Below are positions 8,154 to 16,492 of a DNA stretch of 35,365 bases, one piece after another. Origin of the DNA: Kiritimatiellales bacterium (GTDB taxonomy: Bacteria > Verrucomicrobiota > Kiritimatiellia > Kiritimatiellales > Pontiellaceae); the NCBI GenBank assembly GCA_016744085.1, contig JADGFE010000008.1:1-35365 (forward strand). The letters are read 5' to 3'. The position numbers were made by a program, and so were the translations under genes. The notes under the pieces are model-generated. The model searched no databases. It was not told the origin of the DNA and saw only the letters and a program-made list of their open reading frames with translations. Numbering within the stretch: the first letter of the stretch is position 1; each line of letters starts with the position of its first letter.

Positions 8154-8501
8154 TCAATCGTCGTCTTGCATGATCGAGCCGTGCGTTTTCCATTCATCCA
8201 CGCGTGTGAGCAACCAAAGCGCAACGCCGGAGCGATAGGCCGCTCGACCAATCATATGCGCGGCGACGGGGGCCGTAAGCAGGAAGAAAGCAATCACCAG
8301 CAGGCCGCGGGAGGTCACGGTGATATTGGCAAAGTGGATGATCATTCCAACAACAATGGAGCTGACGCCCACGGTTCCGGTTTTGGTGGCCGCATGCATG
8401 CGAATAAAGAGATCGGGTAACCGAACGACTCCAACGGCAGCAATCAAGCAGAATAACCCACCGATCAACAAAAAGATGCTAACGATAATTTCATGAATCA
8501 T
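8154..8501 (-). CDS. mrpG: Mrp Na+/H+ antiporter subunit G
   Basis: This is the last gene of the Mrp operon, a small membrane subunit of 115 residues with three hydrophobic segments. The family pattern GVVRLPDLFIRMHAATK is clear near residues 24-40. MrpG is required for assembly and function of the multi-subunit Na+/H+ antiporter that exports sodium using the proton gradient. The ATG overlaps the mrpF stop by 4 bp, indicating coupled translation. The acidic end DEWKTHGSIMQDDD is cytoplasmic by inference. Confidence 0.92.
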   Translation of the reverse strand: MIHEIIVSIFLLIGGLFCLIAAVGVVRLPDLFIRMHAATKTGTVGVSSIVVGMIIHFANITVTSRGLLVIAFFLLTAPVAAHMIGRAAYRSGVALWLLTRVDEWKTHGSIMQDDD

Positions 8502-8764
8502 GACGGCCCTCCTCTGCGAATGTAGAGCGCAAATGCCACGGTTCCCACAAAGGAAAGTAACGCCATACAGATGGCCGCCGAAATATAATACGACTCCCCC
8601 GTTTGAATGCAGCGGGTCAGAATAAAAGCCACCACCACCGTGCCCGCCATATCCAGCGCAACCACCCTATCGGGCAAAGAGGGACCAACCACCACGCGGT
8701 ACAGCGAGGCCCCAAAAGCCGCAACGAGCGTGAGCATGACTATGGCACAGACAATATCGAGCAT
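8498..8764 (-). CDS. mrpF: Mrp Na+/H+ antiporter subunit F
   Basis: This is an 88-residue protein with three membrane segments. The family signature GPSLPDRVVALD follows the first helix (residues 27-38). It is a structural subunit of the Mrp complex. It overlaps mrpG by 4 bp, but is separated from mrpE by 100 bp that hold a small inverted-repeat element (8785-8856), unlike the tight junctions elsewhere in the operon. Confidence 0.92.
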   Translation of the reverse strand: MLDIVCAIVMLTLVAAFGASLYRVVVGPSLPDRVVALDMAGTVVVAFILTRCIQTGESYYISAAICMALLSFVGTVAFALYIRRGGPS

Positions 8765-8784
8765 AACTACCTCAACCGTTTTTT

Positions 8785-8856
8785 AACCACATAATACACA
8801 AGAAGCTCAAAGAGCCCTATTCCTCTGATTTTGTGGCATATGTGAATCTTGTGGTT
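8785..8856. repeat. 72-bp gene-less inverted-repeat element related to the GxxExxY cassette ends
   Basis: The left end reads AACCACATAATACACAAGAA and the right end, reverse-complemented, AACCACAAGATTCACATATG. Both resemble the termini of the 425-bp GxxExxY cassette at 24831-25255. Only about 10-15 bp separate the arms, so this is either a miniature non-autonomous copy or the scar of a lost cassette. Confidence 0.5.
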
Positions 8857-8864
8857 CAATGCAT

Positions 8865-9341
8865 TCATCTCAAGAGTTCCAAGAGTCGGCGTTCCAGGCC
8901 GTCTTTGATTTCTTTTCGAAAGTCATCCGGGTTCATCACATACATTCCGTGGACATACAGAATCTTCCGGTCTTTCGAAATTTCCAAGCTTAGTGTTCCC
9001 GGCGTCAGGGATATCACGTTAGCCAGCAGCGTGATCTCTAGATCAGTTTCGGCATCGATGGGCACCCCGACAATCCCCGGACGTACCAATGGGTTCGGCT
9101 TCACGACATCAACGGCCACCTTGGCCGATGACACAATCAGCTCCTTGAAAAAGTAGAGCATAAAACTGAGAAACAACTTGGTTTTCTTAAAATAGGAATT
9201 GGCTTCATTGTCGTGCGGATCCATTAAAAACAGAGCCAGATAACCTAGCAAAAATCCGACAAACAGATTGCCCACGGACAGGCTTCCGGTGAGCAGGGCC
9301 CACAAAAGAGAAATTAGGAAATTAACGGCAAAGAGTTGCAT
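8865..9341 (-). CDS. mrpE: Mrp Na+/H+ antiporter subunit E
   Basis: This is a 158-residue subunit with two or three N-terminal membrane segments (residues 1-35 and 52-80) and a soluble C-terminal part carrying the family pattern LLANVISLTPGTLSLEI (about 107-123). MrpE belongs to the conserved core of Mrp antiporters. It sits in the normal order after mrpD but with an unusually wide gap of 199 bp filled with repeats. Confidence 0.92.
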   Translation of the reverse strand: MQLFAVNFLISLLWALLTGSLSVGNLFVGFLLGYLALFLMDPHDNEANSYFKKTKLFLSFMLYFFKELIVSSAKVAVDVVKPNPLVRPGIVGVPIDAETDLEITLLANVISLTPGTLSLEISKDRKILYVHGMYVMNPDDFRKEIKDGLERRLLELLR

Positions 9342-9359
9342 GGTTAGCCAAGCCTCCCT

Positions 9360-9535
9360 TTAGTGTTAACCAACGCGCTATCGATACTCAACCCGAATTG
9401 GTTGGTCGGAAATTGCCGAGTTTTGATTGCCGATTGCCGATTTTCGGATCTACGACGTCTTTTGTTTATTAAGGCCAATGCCGACTGAGTTCCATAAATC
9501 GGCAATCTAAAATCTAAAATCAAAAATCTAATGCG
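9360..9535. repeat. Repeat-rich spacer between mrpD and mrpE
   Basis: Direct copies of GATTGCCGATT-type units near 9425-9443 face an inverted copy (AAATCGGCAATCTAAAATC near 9496-9514) followed by AAATC-rich repeats. The outer arms could pair around about 60 bp. The short open frame covering it reads as low-complexity repeat translation. No gene is supported here; it is likely an inserted repeat element. Confidence 0.5.
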
Positions 9536-9540
9536 CAGCA

Positions 9541-11040
9541 TCATTGCCTTCCTCCCAAAACCGCGTCCATATATCCCTGCGGATTCATTAACTGTCCGGC
9601 TGCGACATCGGCGAATTCAAAAATCGGTCCTGCGAACACACTGATCGCGACAATAATTACGGAGAATCCAATGATCGGAAGCAGGAACAGCATCCATTGC
9701 CCTTGCGACATCGGATTCACATCCGGTAAGGGTTCCGGTGCCGGCTTCCAGAAAACATATGCCCAGATTTTTGTCATGGAATAGAGCGTTAGTAAACTCA
9801 CCCCAAGCGCGGTGACCACAATCCACCAGGACTCCACTTGCAAACCGGAAATAATCAAAGTCAGCTTGGCAAAGAATCCCGAAAGCGGAGGAATACCCGC
9901 CAACGACATGGCTGAAAGTATAAAGAGGATCGATAGTCCCGGCCGTTCTTTATACAGCCCGCCCAGCTTATGCAGGTCGGTGGTTCCTTTAATCCGTTTT
10001 ACCGCACCGGCGATCAGAAACAGATTCGTCTTCACAATAATAACGTGCATCAAATATACGATGGCACCGGTGAGCGCCAGCCGAGTAAACAGACCTAGAC
10101 CCATCAGGATGTAGCCGATCTGGCTGACAATATGTACCGCAAGAATCTTGCGCATGTCATATTGACAGGCCGCAGCCAGAACCCCAGAAAGCATGGTCAG
10201 GCTGGCGCCGACCAGAATCAGTCCATGAAGAAATTCCGGATCCGTGCTGAAGATGAGCGTAAATACCCGAATCAGCGAATAGACCCCAACCTTGGTCAGC
10301 AGGCCGGAGAAGAGTGCAGTTACGGCGGCTGGTGGCGTGGGATAACTGGCTGGCAGCCAGAAGTAGAGCGGAAACATTCCGCATTTAATCCCGAAGGCCA
10401 TAATAAACATGACCGCAACCATCGTGACCAAACCGCCGCGTTCGCCCTGCTGAATTACATGAGCAAGCTCGGCCATATTGAGCGTTCCGGCCATGCCGTA
10501 AAAAATACCGATCCCCGCCAGAAACAGTGCCGAGGAAAGCAGGTTGAGCGTTACATACTTAATCGACCCTTCAAGCTGCGGGCGCTCGCCACCGAGTGCG
10601 AGCAGGATAAAGGATGCCGTCAGCAAAACCTCAAACCAGACATACAGGTTAAACAGATCCCCCGTGATAAAGGCTCCATTCACGCCCATCAGCAAAATCA
10701 GCATGAGCGGGAAAAAGCCGAACCGCATTCTTTCCTCGTCGAGATCCTGGCAGGAATAAGCCGTAATGCCCACAGCCAGTAGACCGACCAATATCAGCAT
10801 CATGCTCGACAGCATATCGATTGCCAGCGTAATGCCGAAGGGCGCCTTCCACCCACCGACACTCATTACGGCAATGGTTCCATCCTTCGTTTCCAGCATG
10901 ATCAGGATGGAAACCAGCAGAATGATAAACGAGGTCGCCATGGCAATGATCTTCTGCAGTAGCAGACTTTTACGGGTCAGCATGCAGAGCACAGCTCCGG
11001 CAAGCGGAACGATGATCGGGAGTACCGGAAGGAGCGTCAT
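9541..11040 (-). CDS. mrpD: Mrp Na+/H+ antiporter subunit D
   Basis: This is a 499-residue polytopic membrane protein related to respiratory complex I subunits NuoM/NuoN. The conserved Glu of the fifth helix is present ([19 protein letters not shown], Glu137, the same number as in well-studied MrpD), and a Lys in [15 protein letters not shown] and a second Lys in [12 protein letters not shown] mark the proton path. MrpD works with MrpA in ion translocation. The start overlaps the mrpC stop by 4 bp. Confidence 0.95.
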   Translation of the reverse strand: MTLLPVLPIIVPLAGAVLCMLTRKSLLLQKIIAMATSFIILLVSILIMLETKDGTIAVMSVGGWKAPFGITLAIDMLSSMMLILVGLLAVGITAYSCQDLDEERMRFGFFPLMLILLMGVNGAFITGDLFNLYVWFEVLLTASFILLALGGERPQLEGSIKYVTLNLLSSALFLAGIGIFYGMAGTLNMAELAHVIQQGERGGLVTMVAVMFIMAFGIKCGMFPLYFWLPASYPTPPAAVTALFSGLLTKVGVYSLIRVFTLIFSTDPEFLHGLILVGASLTMLSGVLAAACQYDMRKILAVHIVSQIGYILMGLGLFTRLALTGAIVYLMHVIIVKTNLFLIAGAVKRIKGTTDLHKLGGLYKERPGLSILFILSAMSLAGIPPLSGFFAKLTLIISGLQVESWWIVVTALGVSLLTLYSMTKIWAYVFWKPAPEPLPDVNPMSQGQWMLFLLPIIGFSVIIVAISVFAGPIFEFADVAAGQLMNPQGYMDAVLGGRQ

Positions 11041-11384
11041 GTATCGGTCTCCTTCATTTCATCCAGATCATTAGTGCCGACTTCCTGATAGGTTCTTAAA
11101 AACAGCACCAAGGCAAAGGCTGTTACCGCAAAACTGATGACAATTGAGGTTAGAATAAGTGCCTGCGGCAACGGGTCGGCCGGCAGCGTAAGAAATACCT
11201 TTTTACCTTCTGCGATGATCGGAGCTCCGCCCTGACGCAAACCGGCGGCGATAAAAATAAGCAGATTGGCGCCGTGGCTCAACAGCCCCAGACCAATGAT
11301 CAGCTGAACCAGGTTGCGCCGCATCATTAGATACAGACCGCCGCCGTAAAGCGTTCCGATAACTACTGCCAGAAGCACTTCCAT
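11037..11384 (-). CDS. mrpC: Mrp Na+/H+ antiporter subunit C
   Basis: This is a 115-residue protein with three membrane helices, homologous to NuoK of complex I. The family pattern [14 protein letters not shown] (residues 31-44) and the [14 protein letters not shown] stretch (70-83) are clear. It overlaps mrpD by 4 bp and abuts mrpB with a 1-bp overlap, so the order B-C-D is tightly coupled. Confidence 0.94.
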   Translation of the reverse strand: MEVLLAVVIGTLYGGGLYLMMRRNLVQLIIGLGLLSHGANLLIFIAAGLRQGGAPIIAEGKKVFLTLPADPLPQALILTSIVISFAVTAFALVLFLRTYQEVGTNDLDEMKETDT

Positions 11385-11800
11385 TACTCTTCCTCCCCCA
11401 GTGAAAAAACAAGGGTAAGTAAAACGCCCAGCACCACCAGATAAACCCCGATATCAAAAATAAACGGGGTGCCTAAATCAAAATAATTACCGTTCCCCAG
11501 CGGAATCTTCCACCAGGTTCCGGTCAGGAAGACCTCTCCGGAGAAGAGGGCTGGCAGGCCGCTCAACAGCGAAATCGCCAGGCCGACCGCCGCGATATCG
11601 CGTGGATCAAACCGCAAAAGCTTTCTTGCTGCAGCCACATTGAAGGCCAGGGAATAGAGCGCAAAGGCAGCTCCTCCCATAAGACCTCCCACAAAGCCAC
11701 CGCCAGGATAGTGGTGCCCCCGAAGCAGCAGATAAACGGAAAACAGGATTAATGGCGGGAACATGTATAGCGTTGCGGTCCGGAGAATGATGGAGGTCAT
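11384..11800 (-). CDS. mrpB: Mrp Na+/H+ antiporter subunit B
   Basis: This is a 138-residue membrane protein of the MnhB family, with four hydrophobic segments and the signature [17 protein letters not shown] at residues 24-40. It is part of the Mrp complex. Its ATG overlaps the mrpA stop by 4 bp. The last codons of mrpA immediately upstream come from a palindromic repeat, yet the overlap is preserved. Confidence 0.94.
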   Translation of the reverse strand: MTSIILRTATLYMFPPLILFSVYLLLRGHHYPGGGFVGGLMGGAAFALYSLAFNVAAARKLLRFDPRDIAAVGLAISLLSGLPALFSGEVFLTGTWWKIPLGNGNYFDLGTPFIFDIGVYLVVLGVLLTLVFSLGEEE

Positions 11801-14154
11801 GATGGATTCTCCTTCTTCGTAGAAGCGGTGTCCCCACCGCTTTCCTGCGGCAACGCGACGAGGACGTCGCGTCTACGAGTAGATGGCCGAAGCTTTAACA
11901 GGGCCGCGCCGCCGAGAGCCGCAATGGTCAGAACCGTGATTTCCCCCAGCGTATCCAACGCACGGAAATCCACCAGAATGACATTCACGACGTTTCGACC
12001 ATGCGCCTCTTTATAGCTGTGCTCGAGATAATAATCCGAAACCGGCGTCGGCGTTTGTACAGCCAACGCAGCCAAAACTAGGACGGTAATCATGACACCA
12101 AACCCTACGGCCACGCCAATATCGATCGCCCGGGTTTTCTTTGGGGAGATATGATTTGTTGCAGGCAAGTGGTAAAACGCCAGTGCCATCAAAATAACCG
12201 TCAGCGTTTCAATCACCACCTGCGTCATGGCCAAATCGGGCGCGCCGAAGAAGGTAAACAACAAGGCCATGCTAAAGCCCACCACCCCCATCGATAAGAT
12301 CGAACTTAGCCGCGACTCGGATTTTACTGTTCCGAATGTGGCAAATATCATGAGAATGCCGATGGCACTGATTCGAATAGACAGCGGGGATATTTTTTCA
12401 AAGGTTTCAAAACCGCCCGCCCGAATGAACGCAGCAATCACCAGAAACGTTGTGGTGATTACACTGATGCGAATATAATGGCGCAACGACCCATTCTGGA
12501 GATTACGCGTTTGCCATCCCGCAAAATTGAGCACAGATTTCAGAAGAAAATCATAAACTGCGTCTGGGCCAACCTTTGTAATAGGCCGTAGTTTTTGGGC
12601 CATTCCAAGCAATGTGTTTCGGGCAAAAAATAGTCCGATGCCAAGCACAACGGTTCCCGTACTGATCATGAATGCTTTATTAAACCCAGCCCATAGATGG
12701 AGATGCACATGCAGTTCCTTGCCGGCAATCGCAGACGCCGCAGGTTCAATCAATCCATGACCAATCGGTTTCAGGAAAAAGGATAGAGCCAGACAACCTG
12801 CTCCTAGAATTATTGGGCCGAAACGCATTGCCGGCGGTATTTCATGAGCGCGCAGTCCATCGGGCATTTTACCGACAAATGGTTTCAGCCCGACGGATAG
12901 ACCAACCAAGACATAAGCCGCCCCACCAATAACGGTCGCAATAACTAGCAGAACATAATGATCCAGCGCATGAAGCCATAGCTCCTTTGCCACAAATCCA
13001 AAGAATGGGATGAAGCCCCCCATGGAAAGTCCGGCCAGCAATGCACAGATAAAAGAGATCGGCATCGCCTTGCGCAATCCCCCAAGCTTATCGATGGAGG
13101 TTTCGCCGCCGGTTTCGTGCGTAATACCGCCAGCCACCATAAAGAGCGTGGCTTTATAGAATGCGTGCGCGAGCACAAATACAGCCATGGCCTTAATCGT
13201 GTAGTCCGTTCCAATGCCGAGTAGCATAATCATGGCGCCGAGCGCGGATACGGTTGTATACGCCAGCAGTCGTTTTAAAACATGCTGTCCCAATGCCATA
13301 ACGGCGCCCACAAGGAACGTAGTTGCACCAATCGTGGTAAGGATAAGCATCCATTCCTCGGTTCCACCAAGGGCTGGGCTCAACCGGGCCAGTAAATAGA
13401 CCCCGGCTTTAACCATCGTGGACGAATGCAGATAGGCACTAGCCGGAGTCGGCGCCTGCATGGCATTTGGCAACCAGAAATGGAACGGGAACTGCGCCGA
13501 CTTCGTGAAAGCGCCAATGCAAACCAGAATTAGAATAGGTAGATAGTTTTTGTGGGCCACCAGTTCGGAGCCGCGCTGAATCAGTTCGGACAAGCGCCAG
13601 GTTCCTGCGGCATCGGCCATCAGGATTAAACCACCCAGCAGGAACAACCCGCCGAGCACCGTCACGAGCATGGCTTGTAAAGCCGCCTTTCGGGCGTCTT
13701 CACTTTCATGATTAAAGCCAATCAGCAGATAGGATGTGAAGCTAGTGAGCTCCCAGAAGATAAAAATAAGCAATAGATTATCAGCAAAAACGACGCCCAG
13801 CATTGATGCCATAAAGGCGGTGATATACATCAAAAAACGGCCCTGCTGCGGATGCCCTTTAAAGTAGCCCTGCGTATACAAAAGGATCAGCATACCGATC
13901 CCGCTGATGAGCAAAGCAAATAAAAGTGATAGCCCATCGAGTCGAAAAGCGAGCTCCAGACCAATTTTTTCAACCCAAATGCAGGTTTGCTCCACCGGAT
14001 GCCCATGCATGATTTCCGGAATTTGTTTTACCAGCCAAACAAACATGGCCAACGGAGCAGAAAGCAATAGTACGCCCGTATACTTGGGACAAAGTCGGTG
14101 GAGTAAGGGAGCGAGAAAGGCCGCAACAAAACAGATGACAAGGAGCGTAAGCAC
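11797..14154 (-). CDS. mrpA: Mrp Na+/H+ antiporter subunit A
   Basis: This is the largest subunit of the Mrp antiporter, 785 residues, combining a NuoL-like domain (residues 1-500) with the C-terminal MbhD/MbhE-like helices found in full-length MrpA. Key residues are visible: the Glu in FIFWELTSFT (Glu135), a Lys in CIGAFTKSAQFPFHFWLP and PTPASAYLHSSTMVKAG. The complex exchanges Na+ for H+ and supports salt and alkali tolerance, fitting a marine lifestyle. The start used is a GTG with GGAG 13 bp upstream, so the exact start is uncertain. The last ~27 residues (STRRRDVLVALPQESGGDT onward) are encoded by a palindromic repeat at 11815-11882 and are probably not part of the ancestral protein. Confidence 0.93.
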   Translation of the reverse strand: MLTLLVICFVAAFLAPLLHRLCPKYTGVLLLSAPLAMFVWLVKQIPEIMHGHPVEQTCIWVEKIGLELAFRLDGLSLLFALLISGIGMLILLYTQGYFKGHPQQGRFLMYITAFMASMLGVVFADNLLLIFIFWELTSFTSYLLIGFNHESEDARKAALQAMLVTVLGGLFLLGGLILMADAAGTWRLSELIQRGSELVAHKNYLPILILVCIGAFTKSAQFPFHFWLPNAMQAPTPASAYLHSSTMVKAGVYLLARLSPALGGTEEWMLILTTIGATTFLVGAVMALGQHVLKRLLAYTTVSALGAMIMLLGIGTDYTIKAMAVFVLAHAFYKATLFMVAGGITHETGGETSIDKLGGLRKAMPISFICALLAGLSMGGFIPFFGFVAKELWLHALDHYVLLVIATVIGGAAYVLVGLSVGLKPFVGKMPDGLRAHEIPPAMRFGPIILGAGCLALSFFLKPIGHGLIEPAASAIAGKELHVHLHLWAGFNKAFMISTGTVVLGIGLFFARNTLLGMAQKLRPITKVGPDAVYDFLLKSVLNFAGWQTRNLQNGSLRHYIRISVITTTFLVIAAFIRAGGFETFEKISPLSIRISAIGILMIFATFGTVKSESRLSSILSMGVVGFSMALLFTFFGAPDLAMTQVVIETLTVILMALAFYHLPATNHISPKKTRAIDIGVAVGFGVMITVLVLAALAVQTPTPVSDYYLEHSYKEAHGRNVVNVILVDFRALDTLGEITVLTIAALGGAALLKLRPSTRRRDVLVALPQESGGDTASTKKENPS
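11815..11882. repeat. Double-palindrome repeat read as the MrpA tail
   Basis: It has two hairpins: GCGGTG-TCCC-CACCGC and CGCGACG-AGG-ACGTCGCG (sharing one base at the junction). The second shares the core CGACGAGGACGTCG with the repeat at 21711-21762. It lies in frame at the end of mrpA, leaving the 4-bp mrpA/mrpB overlap intact. Confidence 0.6.
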
Positions 14155-14561
14155 GGTTAGAAACGCTCTCCAAATCCCAGAACTAAACTAGTGTTATTCA
14201 TTGATAATGAGTGTGTAATAAAAAGATGCCCTCCCGAACCGTTCCCTATATGGCTCCCTTTATCATCTGCTTTTTAGACCCGATCCGAGTTTAGAACGCC
14301 GTACCGCTGCCGGTCAGCAAAATGGAACCAGATTGGTACCCAGCGCGCAAGAAGGAAGAGAACAATTGTGAAATCCATGCATTTCCAATCTTTACTTTGA
14401 AACCAAAACAGGAACTCTACCCCTGTAAATATTGGTTATTTCGAACATTTTCCTATTGCTAAGATCGGCCCGATCACCTACAAATCTACAATCGCTGAGC
14501 CGATACGGAGTCGGACAGCTGTTGTTGGAATAAACGCAGGATATCCACAGGAGATTATACA
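14155..14561. promoter_or_regulatory. Divergent intergenic region between mrpA and HU
   Basis: The 407 bp hold no convincing gene. The half near 14154 must contain the mrp operon promoter (no clear hexamers picked out). The half near 14562 carries a CTATTGCT box at 14453-14460 and a possible sigma-70-type pair TTGCTA (14456-14461), 17-bp spacer, TACAAA (14479-14484) for the HU gene. GATCGGCCCGATC at 14463-14475 is a perfect dyad inside that spacer and could be an operator. Confidence 0.4.
14453..14460 (+). promoter_or_regulatory. CTATTGCT box upstream of the HU gene
   Basis: TTTTCCTATTGCT lies 102 bp before the HU start and overlaps a possible -35 element. It matches the boxes before ptsN, murA, ppa and gyrB, though here the CAAT half of the dyad is missing. 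Confidence 0.4.
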
Positions 14562-14840
14562 ATGGGAAAACCTATGACCAAATCGCAGATCATCGCAGCA
14601 GTAGCAGAAAAAGCTGACATCTCTAAAGTTCAGGCTAAAGACGCCCTCGAAGGCCTCGCTGAACTCGCTTATGAAGGCGCAGCAGACGGATTCACTATTC
14701 CTGGTCTTGGTAAGCTCGTTAAGGTTGACCGCGCAGCACGCATGGGTCGGAATCCAGCGACTGGCGAAACTATCCAGATTGCAGCTAAGACAGTACTGAA
14801 GTTCCGTATCGCGAAAGCAGCTAAAGACGCTGTACTCTAA
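14562..14840 (+). CDS. HU-family DNA-binding protein
   Basis: This is a 92-residue nucleoid protein that binds and bends DNA as a dimer. It has the N-terminal helix pair (MTKSQIIAAVAEKADISK) and the beta-arm motif with the conserved RxGRNPxTGE-type sequence, here MGRNPATGETIQIAAK (about residues 64-79). The start is the ATG after AGGAGA (12 bp). A strong intrinsic terminator follows 17 bp after the stop, so it is monocistronic. The arm has a Met before GRNP where Arg or Lys-Gly-Arg variants are frequent; this is a minor difference. Confidence 0.93.
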   Translation: MGKPMTKSQIIAAVAEKADISKVQAKDALEGLAELAYEGAADGFTIPGLGKLVKVDRAARMGRNPATGETIQIAAKTVLKFRIAKAAKDAVL

Positions 14841-14857
14841 TTTGTGGATTGGAAATG

Positions 14858-14886
14858 CCGTCCCGGTTAACGGGACGGTTCTTTTT
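14858..14886 (+). terminator. Rho-independent terminator of the HU gene
   Basis: CCGTCCCG and CGGGACGG form a perfect 8-bp GC-rich stem around a 5-nt loop (GTTAA), followed by TTCTTTTTT. Confidence 0.92.
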
Positions 14887-14891
14887 TACCT

Positions 14892-15092
14892 ATGAAACAG
14901 CCCGCTAAAATACTTTTATTCATCGCCTCCGCAACAACAACTCTGATGCTTGTCGGTTGCGCGACTACGGACGATGAGTATAACGACGACCAGGAATATT
15001 CTAACATGCCCTGGAATACGCCCCAGCAATGGGAAGGCTCCCGTTCTGTCCCCGGTCTCGGTGGCGGCGGTGGTGGCGGCGGAGGCTACTAA
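14892..15092 (+). CDS. Small glycine-rich lipoprotein
   Basis: This is a 66-residue precursor with a basic start, a hydrophobic core and a lipobox LVGC (Cys23), so it is predicted to be lipid-anchored. The mature part is an acidic stretch (TTDDEYNDDQEYS), then MPWNTPQQWEGS and a poly-Gly end. The PWNTP..WEG pattern looks like a conserved small envelope lipoprotein of this bacterial group; its function is unknown to me. It begins only five bases after the HU terminator's T-tract. A weak, imperfect GC hairpin with a T-run lies between it and the next gene (15093-15125). Confidence 0.7.
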   Translation: MKQPAKILLFIASATTTLMLVGCATTDDEYNDDQEYSNMPWNTPQQWEGSRSVPGLGGGGGGGGGY

Positions 15093-15140
15093 GCACCCTC
15101 TTTTTCAGCGGGCTTTTTTGTCTTCCCGAATCGTTACGCA

Positions 15141-15788
15141 ATGAGTCAGGACAATCAAAAAGTAATAGATGGCAAGGGCGTTTGGAGTCCTTACCTATTG
15201 GCTGCTGTTGCAGTCCTGCTATCCATTCTTCCCGCCTTGGTTCTCTTTGCCATTAACTATGGCAGATATGGATTTCCTAAAAAAAGATTCCAGTGGTTTT
15301 GCATCATCGTCCTGATTGCTCCGATTATCATAGCGTTGGATTATATCTCACCCGAATGGACTATCGTTCGCATGTTCGCGCTAAACGTTGCCGGCATTTG
15401 GCTTATGTATTCGCAACAAATCGGGTTGTATCAAGACTGGAAACTGCAGAAACGGCCCCAAGGTTCCGGATGGCAAGCCAGCTTCATTGTACTCGCCACC
15501 CTAATACTGTTTTTCTGCATCTACCTCATCCCTATACCGCAACAGGACTATCTAGCATACGATCTGCTGGAAAGCGGGAGGTATGAAGAAGCAGAACAAA
15601 CTCTCTTACAATCCAAAGAAGACTACCCCGCAGACACCGATATTCGTTTTAACCTGACATATCTCTACGAGGAAACAGATCGGCTGGATCAGGCAAAGGC
15701 GGAGCTGATCGAGTTGCTTAAAATCGACCCCCAAAATAGTGAAGCACAGGAATTTATGGAAGCACTCAAGCTTGGATCAGCAGATTAA
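15141..15788 (+). CDS. Membrane protein with C-terminal TPR repeats
   Basis: This is a 215-residue protein. Four hydrophobic segments (about residues 16-42, 50-66, 70-88 and 110-130) are followed by a soluble C-terminal part of two tetratricopeptide-like repeats (DLLESGRYEEAEQTLLQ and LYEETDRLDQAKAELIELL). TPR repeats bind partner proteins, so it may be a membrane scaffold; no specific role can be given. It follows the small lipoprotein by 48 bp. Confidence 0.72.
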   Translation: MSQDNQKVIDGKGVWSPYLLAAVAVLLSILPALVLFAINYGRYGFPKKRFQWFCIIVLIAPIIIALDYISPEWTIVRMFALNVAGIWLMYSQQIGLYQDWKLQKRPQGSGWQASFIVLATLILFFCIYLIPIPQQDYLAYDLLESGRYEEAEQTLLQSKEDYPADTDIRFNLTYLYEETDRLDQAKAELIELLKIDPQNSEAQEFMEALKLGSAD

Positions 15789-15790
15789 AA

Positions 15791-15806
15791 CCCGCTTTTC
15801 AGCGGG
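15791..15806 (+). terminator. Hairpin after the TPR gene
   Basis: CCCGCT-TTTC-AGCGGG is a 6-bp GC stem three bases past the stop codon. The downstream sequence is not T-rich, so termination strength is uncertain. Confidence 0.45.
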
Positions 15807-15844
15807 CCTCAGCTTGCTAATAAACCTCATGCCATTGTGTAGAA

Positions 15845-15861
15845 CGTGCCTCTGAGGCACG
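15845..15861. repeat. Short palindrome in the convergent spacer
   Basis: CGTGCCTC-T-GAGGCACG is a perfect inverted repeat between the TPR gene and lemA, of the same general kind as the other small palindromes in this window. It may act as a bidirectional stop. The remaining spacer is featureless. Confidence 0.4.
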
Positions 15862-15916
15862 AAGGGCGCGTAATTCTTCGGAAAGCAGAGCTTTTTTTGT
15901 ACCCAGACCAATCGGC

Positions 15917-16489
15917 CTAAAACTCAACGACCGGTGCATTTGCTGCCTGCGGAGCAGACTCAAATGGAGTTTTCTTTTCGTAGCCCTTCATGCCAGCAAC
16001 GAATGATCCGGGATATTTACGGATTTTCTTATTATAAGCGGCAACTGCCTCGTTATAGCGACGGCGTTCAACCGAAATCCGATTTTCCGTTCCTGACAGC
16101 TCTTCCTGCAGGGCAAGAAAGTTTTGGTTGGATTTAATATCGGGATACTTTTCAACCACCACCATCAATCGGCCCAATGCACCCTCAAGCATTCCTGCGC
16201 TTTTGACGCTCTGACCGGTATTGCCGGCGGCCTTGGCCGCGCCCCACTGACTGCGCAGACGAGTAACCTCCGTGAGCAGTTCTTTTTCGTGATCAGCAAA
16301 TCCTTTAACGGTATTGACCAAGTTGGGAATCAGGTCAAAGCGACGTTGCAGCACCGTCTCAACATTTGCCCAGGCTGTATTCGTATTTTCATCCATATCA
16401 ATGATGCTGTTGTTCATGTTGATGAACATCATGAATCCAATGATAACTACGGCTAGTAACGACCCAATAGAAATTAGTACAACTTTCAT
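15917..16489 (-). CDS. lemA: LemA family protein
   Basis: This is a 190-residue protein with one N-terminal membrane segment (residues 3-23) and a long helical LemA domain; the family signature AWANVETVLQRRFDLIPNLVNTVKGF (about 39-64) is clear and ERRRYNEAVAAYN (about 141-153) marks the last helix. LemA proteins are membrane-anchored with an outward helical domain of unclear role and commonly sit beside TPM-domain proteins, as here. It follows the nucleotidyltransferase gene by 3 bp, so the two are cotranscribed. Confidence 0.92.
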   Translation of the reverse strand: MKVVLISIGSLLAVVIIGFMMFINMNNSIIDMDENTNTAWANVETVLQRRFDLIPNLVNTVKGFADHEKELLTEVTRLRSQWGAAKAAGNTGQSVKSAGMLEGALGRLMVVVEKYPDIKSNQNFLALQEELSGTENRISVERRRYNEAVAAYNKKIRKYPGSFVAGMKGYEKKTPFESAPQAANAPVVEF

Positions 16490-16492
16490 AAT

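Noticed and set aside
7810-8193. Minus-strand frames opposite the PEP-CTERM tail
   Set aside because: They cover a repeat and an Arg-rich reverse reading; no start signal or motif. I could not exclude that the repeat itself is a conserved element, so the repeat is annotated instead.
9344-9544. 66-residue frame between mrpD and mrpE
   Set aside because: It is a translation of AAATC/GATTGCC repeats and lacks a ribosome binding site or family features.
13769-14070. Two exact CTATTGCT copies inside mrpA
   Set aside because: They lie within coding sequence and lack the flanking CAAT half, so they are not counted as regulatory boxes, but they show the 8-mer alone has limited specificity.
15093-15125. 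Terminator between the small lipoprotein and the TPR gene
   Set aside because: A GC-rich stretch with a T-run is present, but the arms pair poorly, so it was only mentioned and not annotated.
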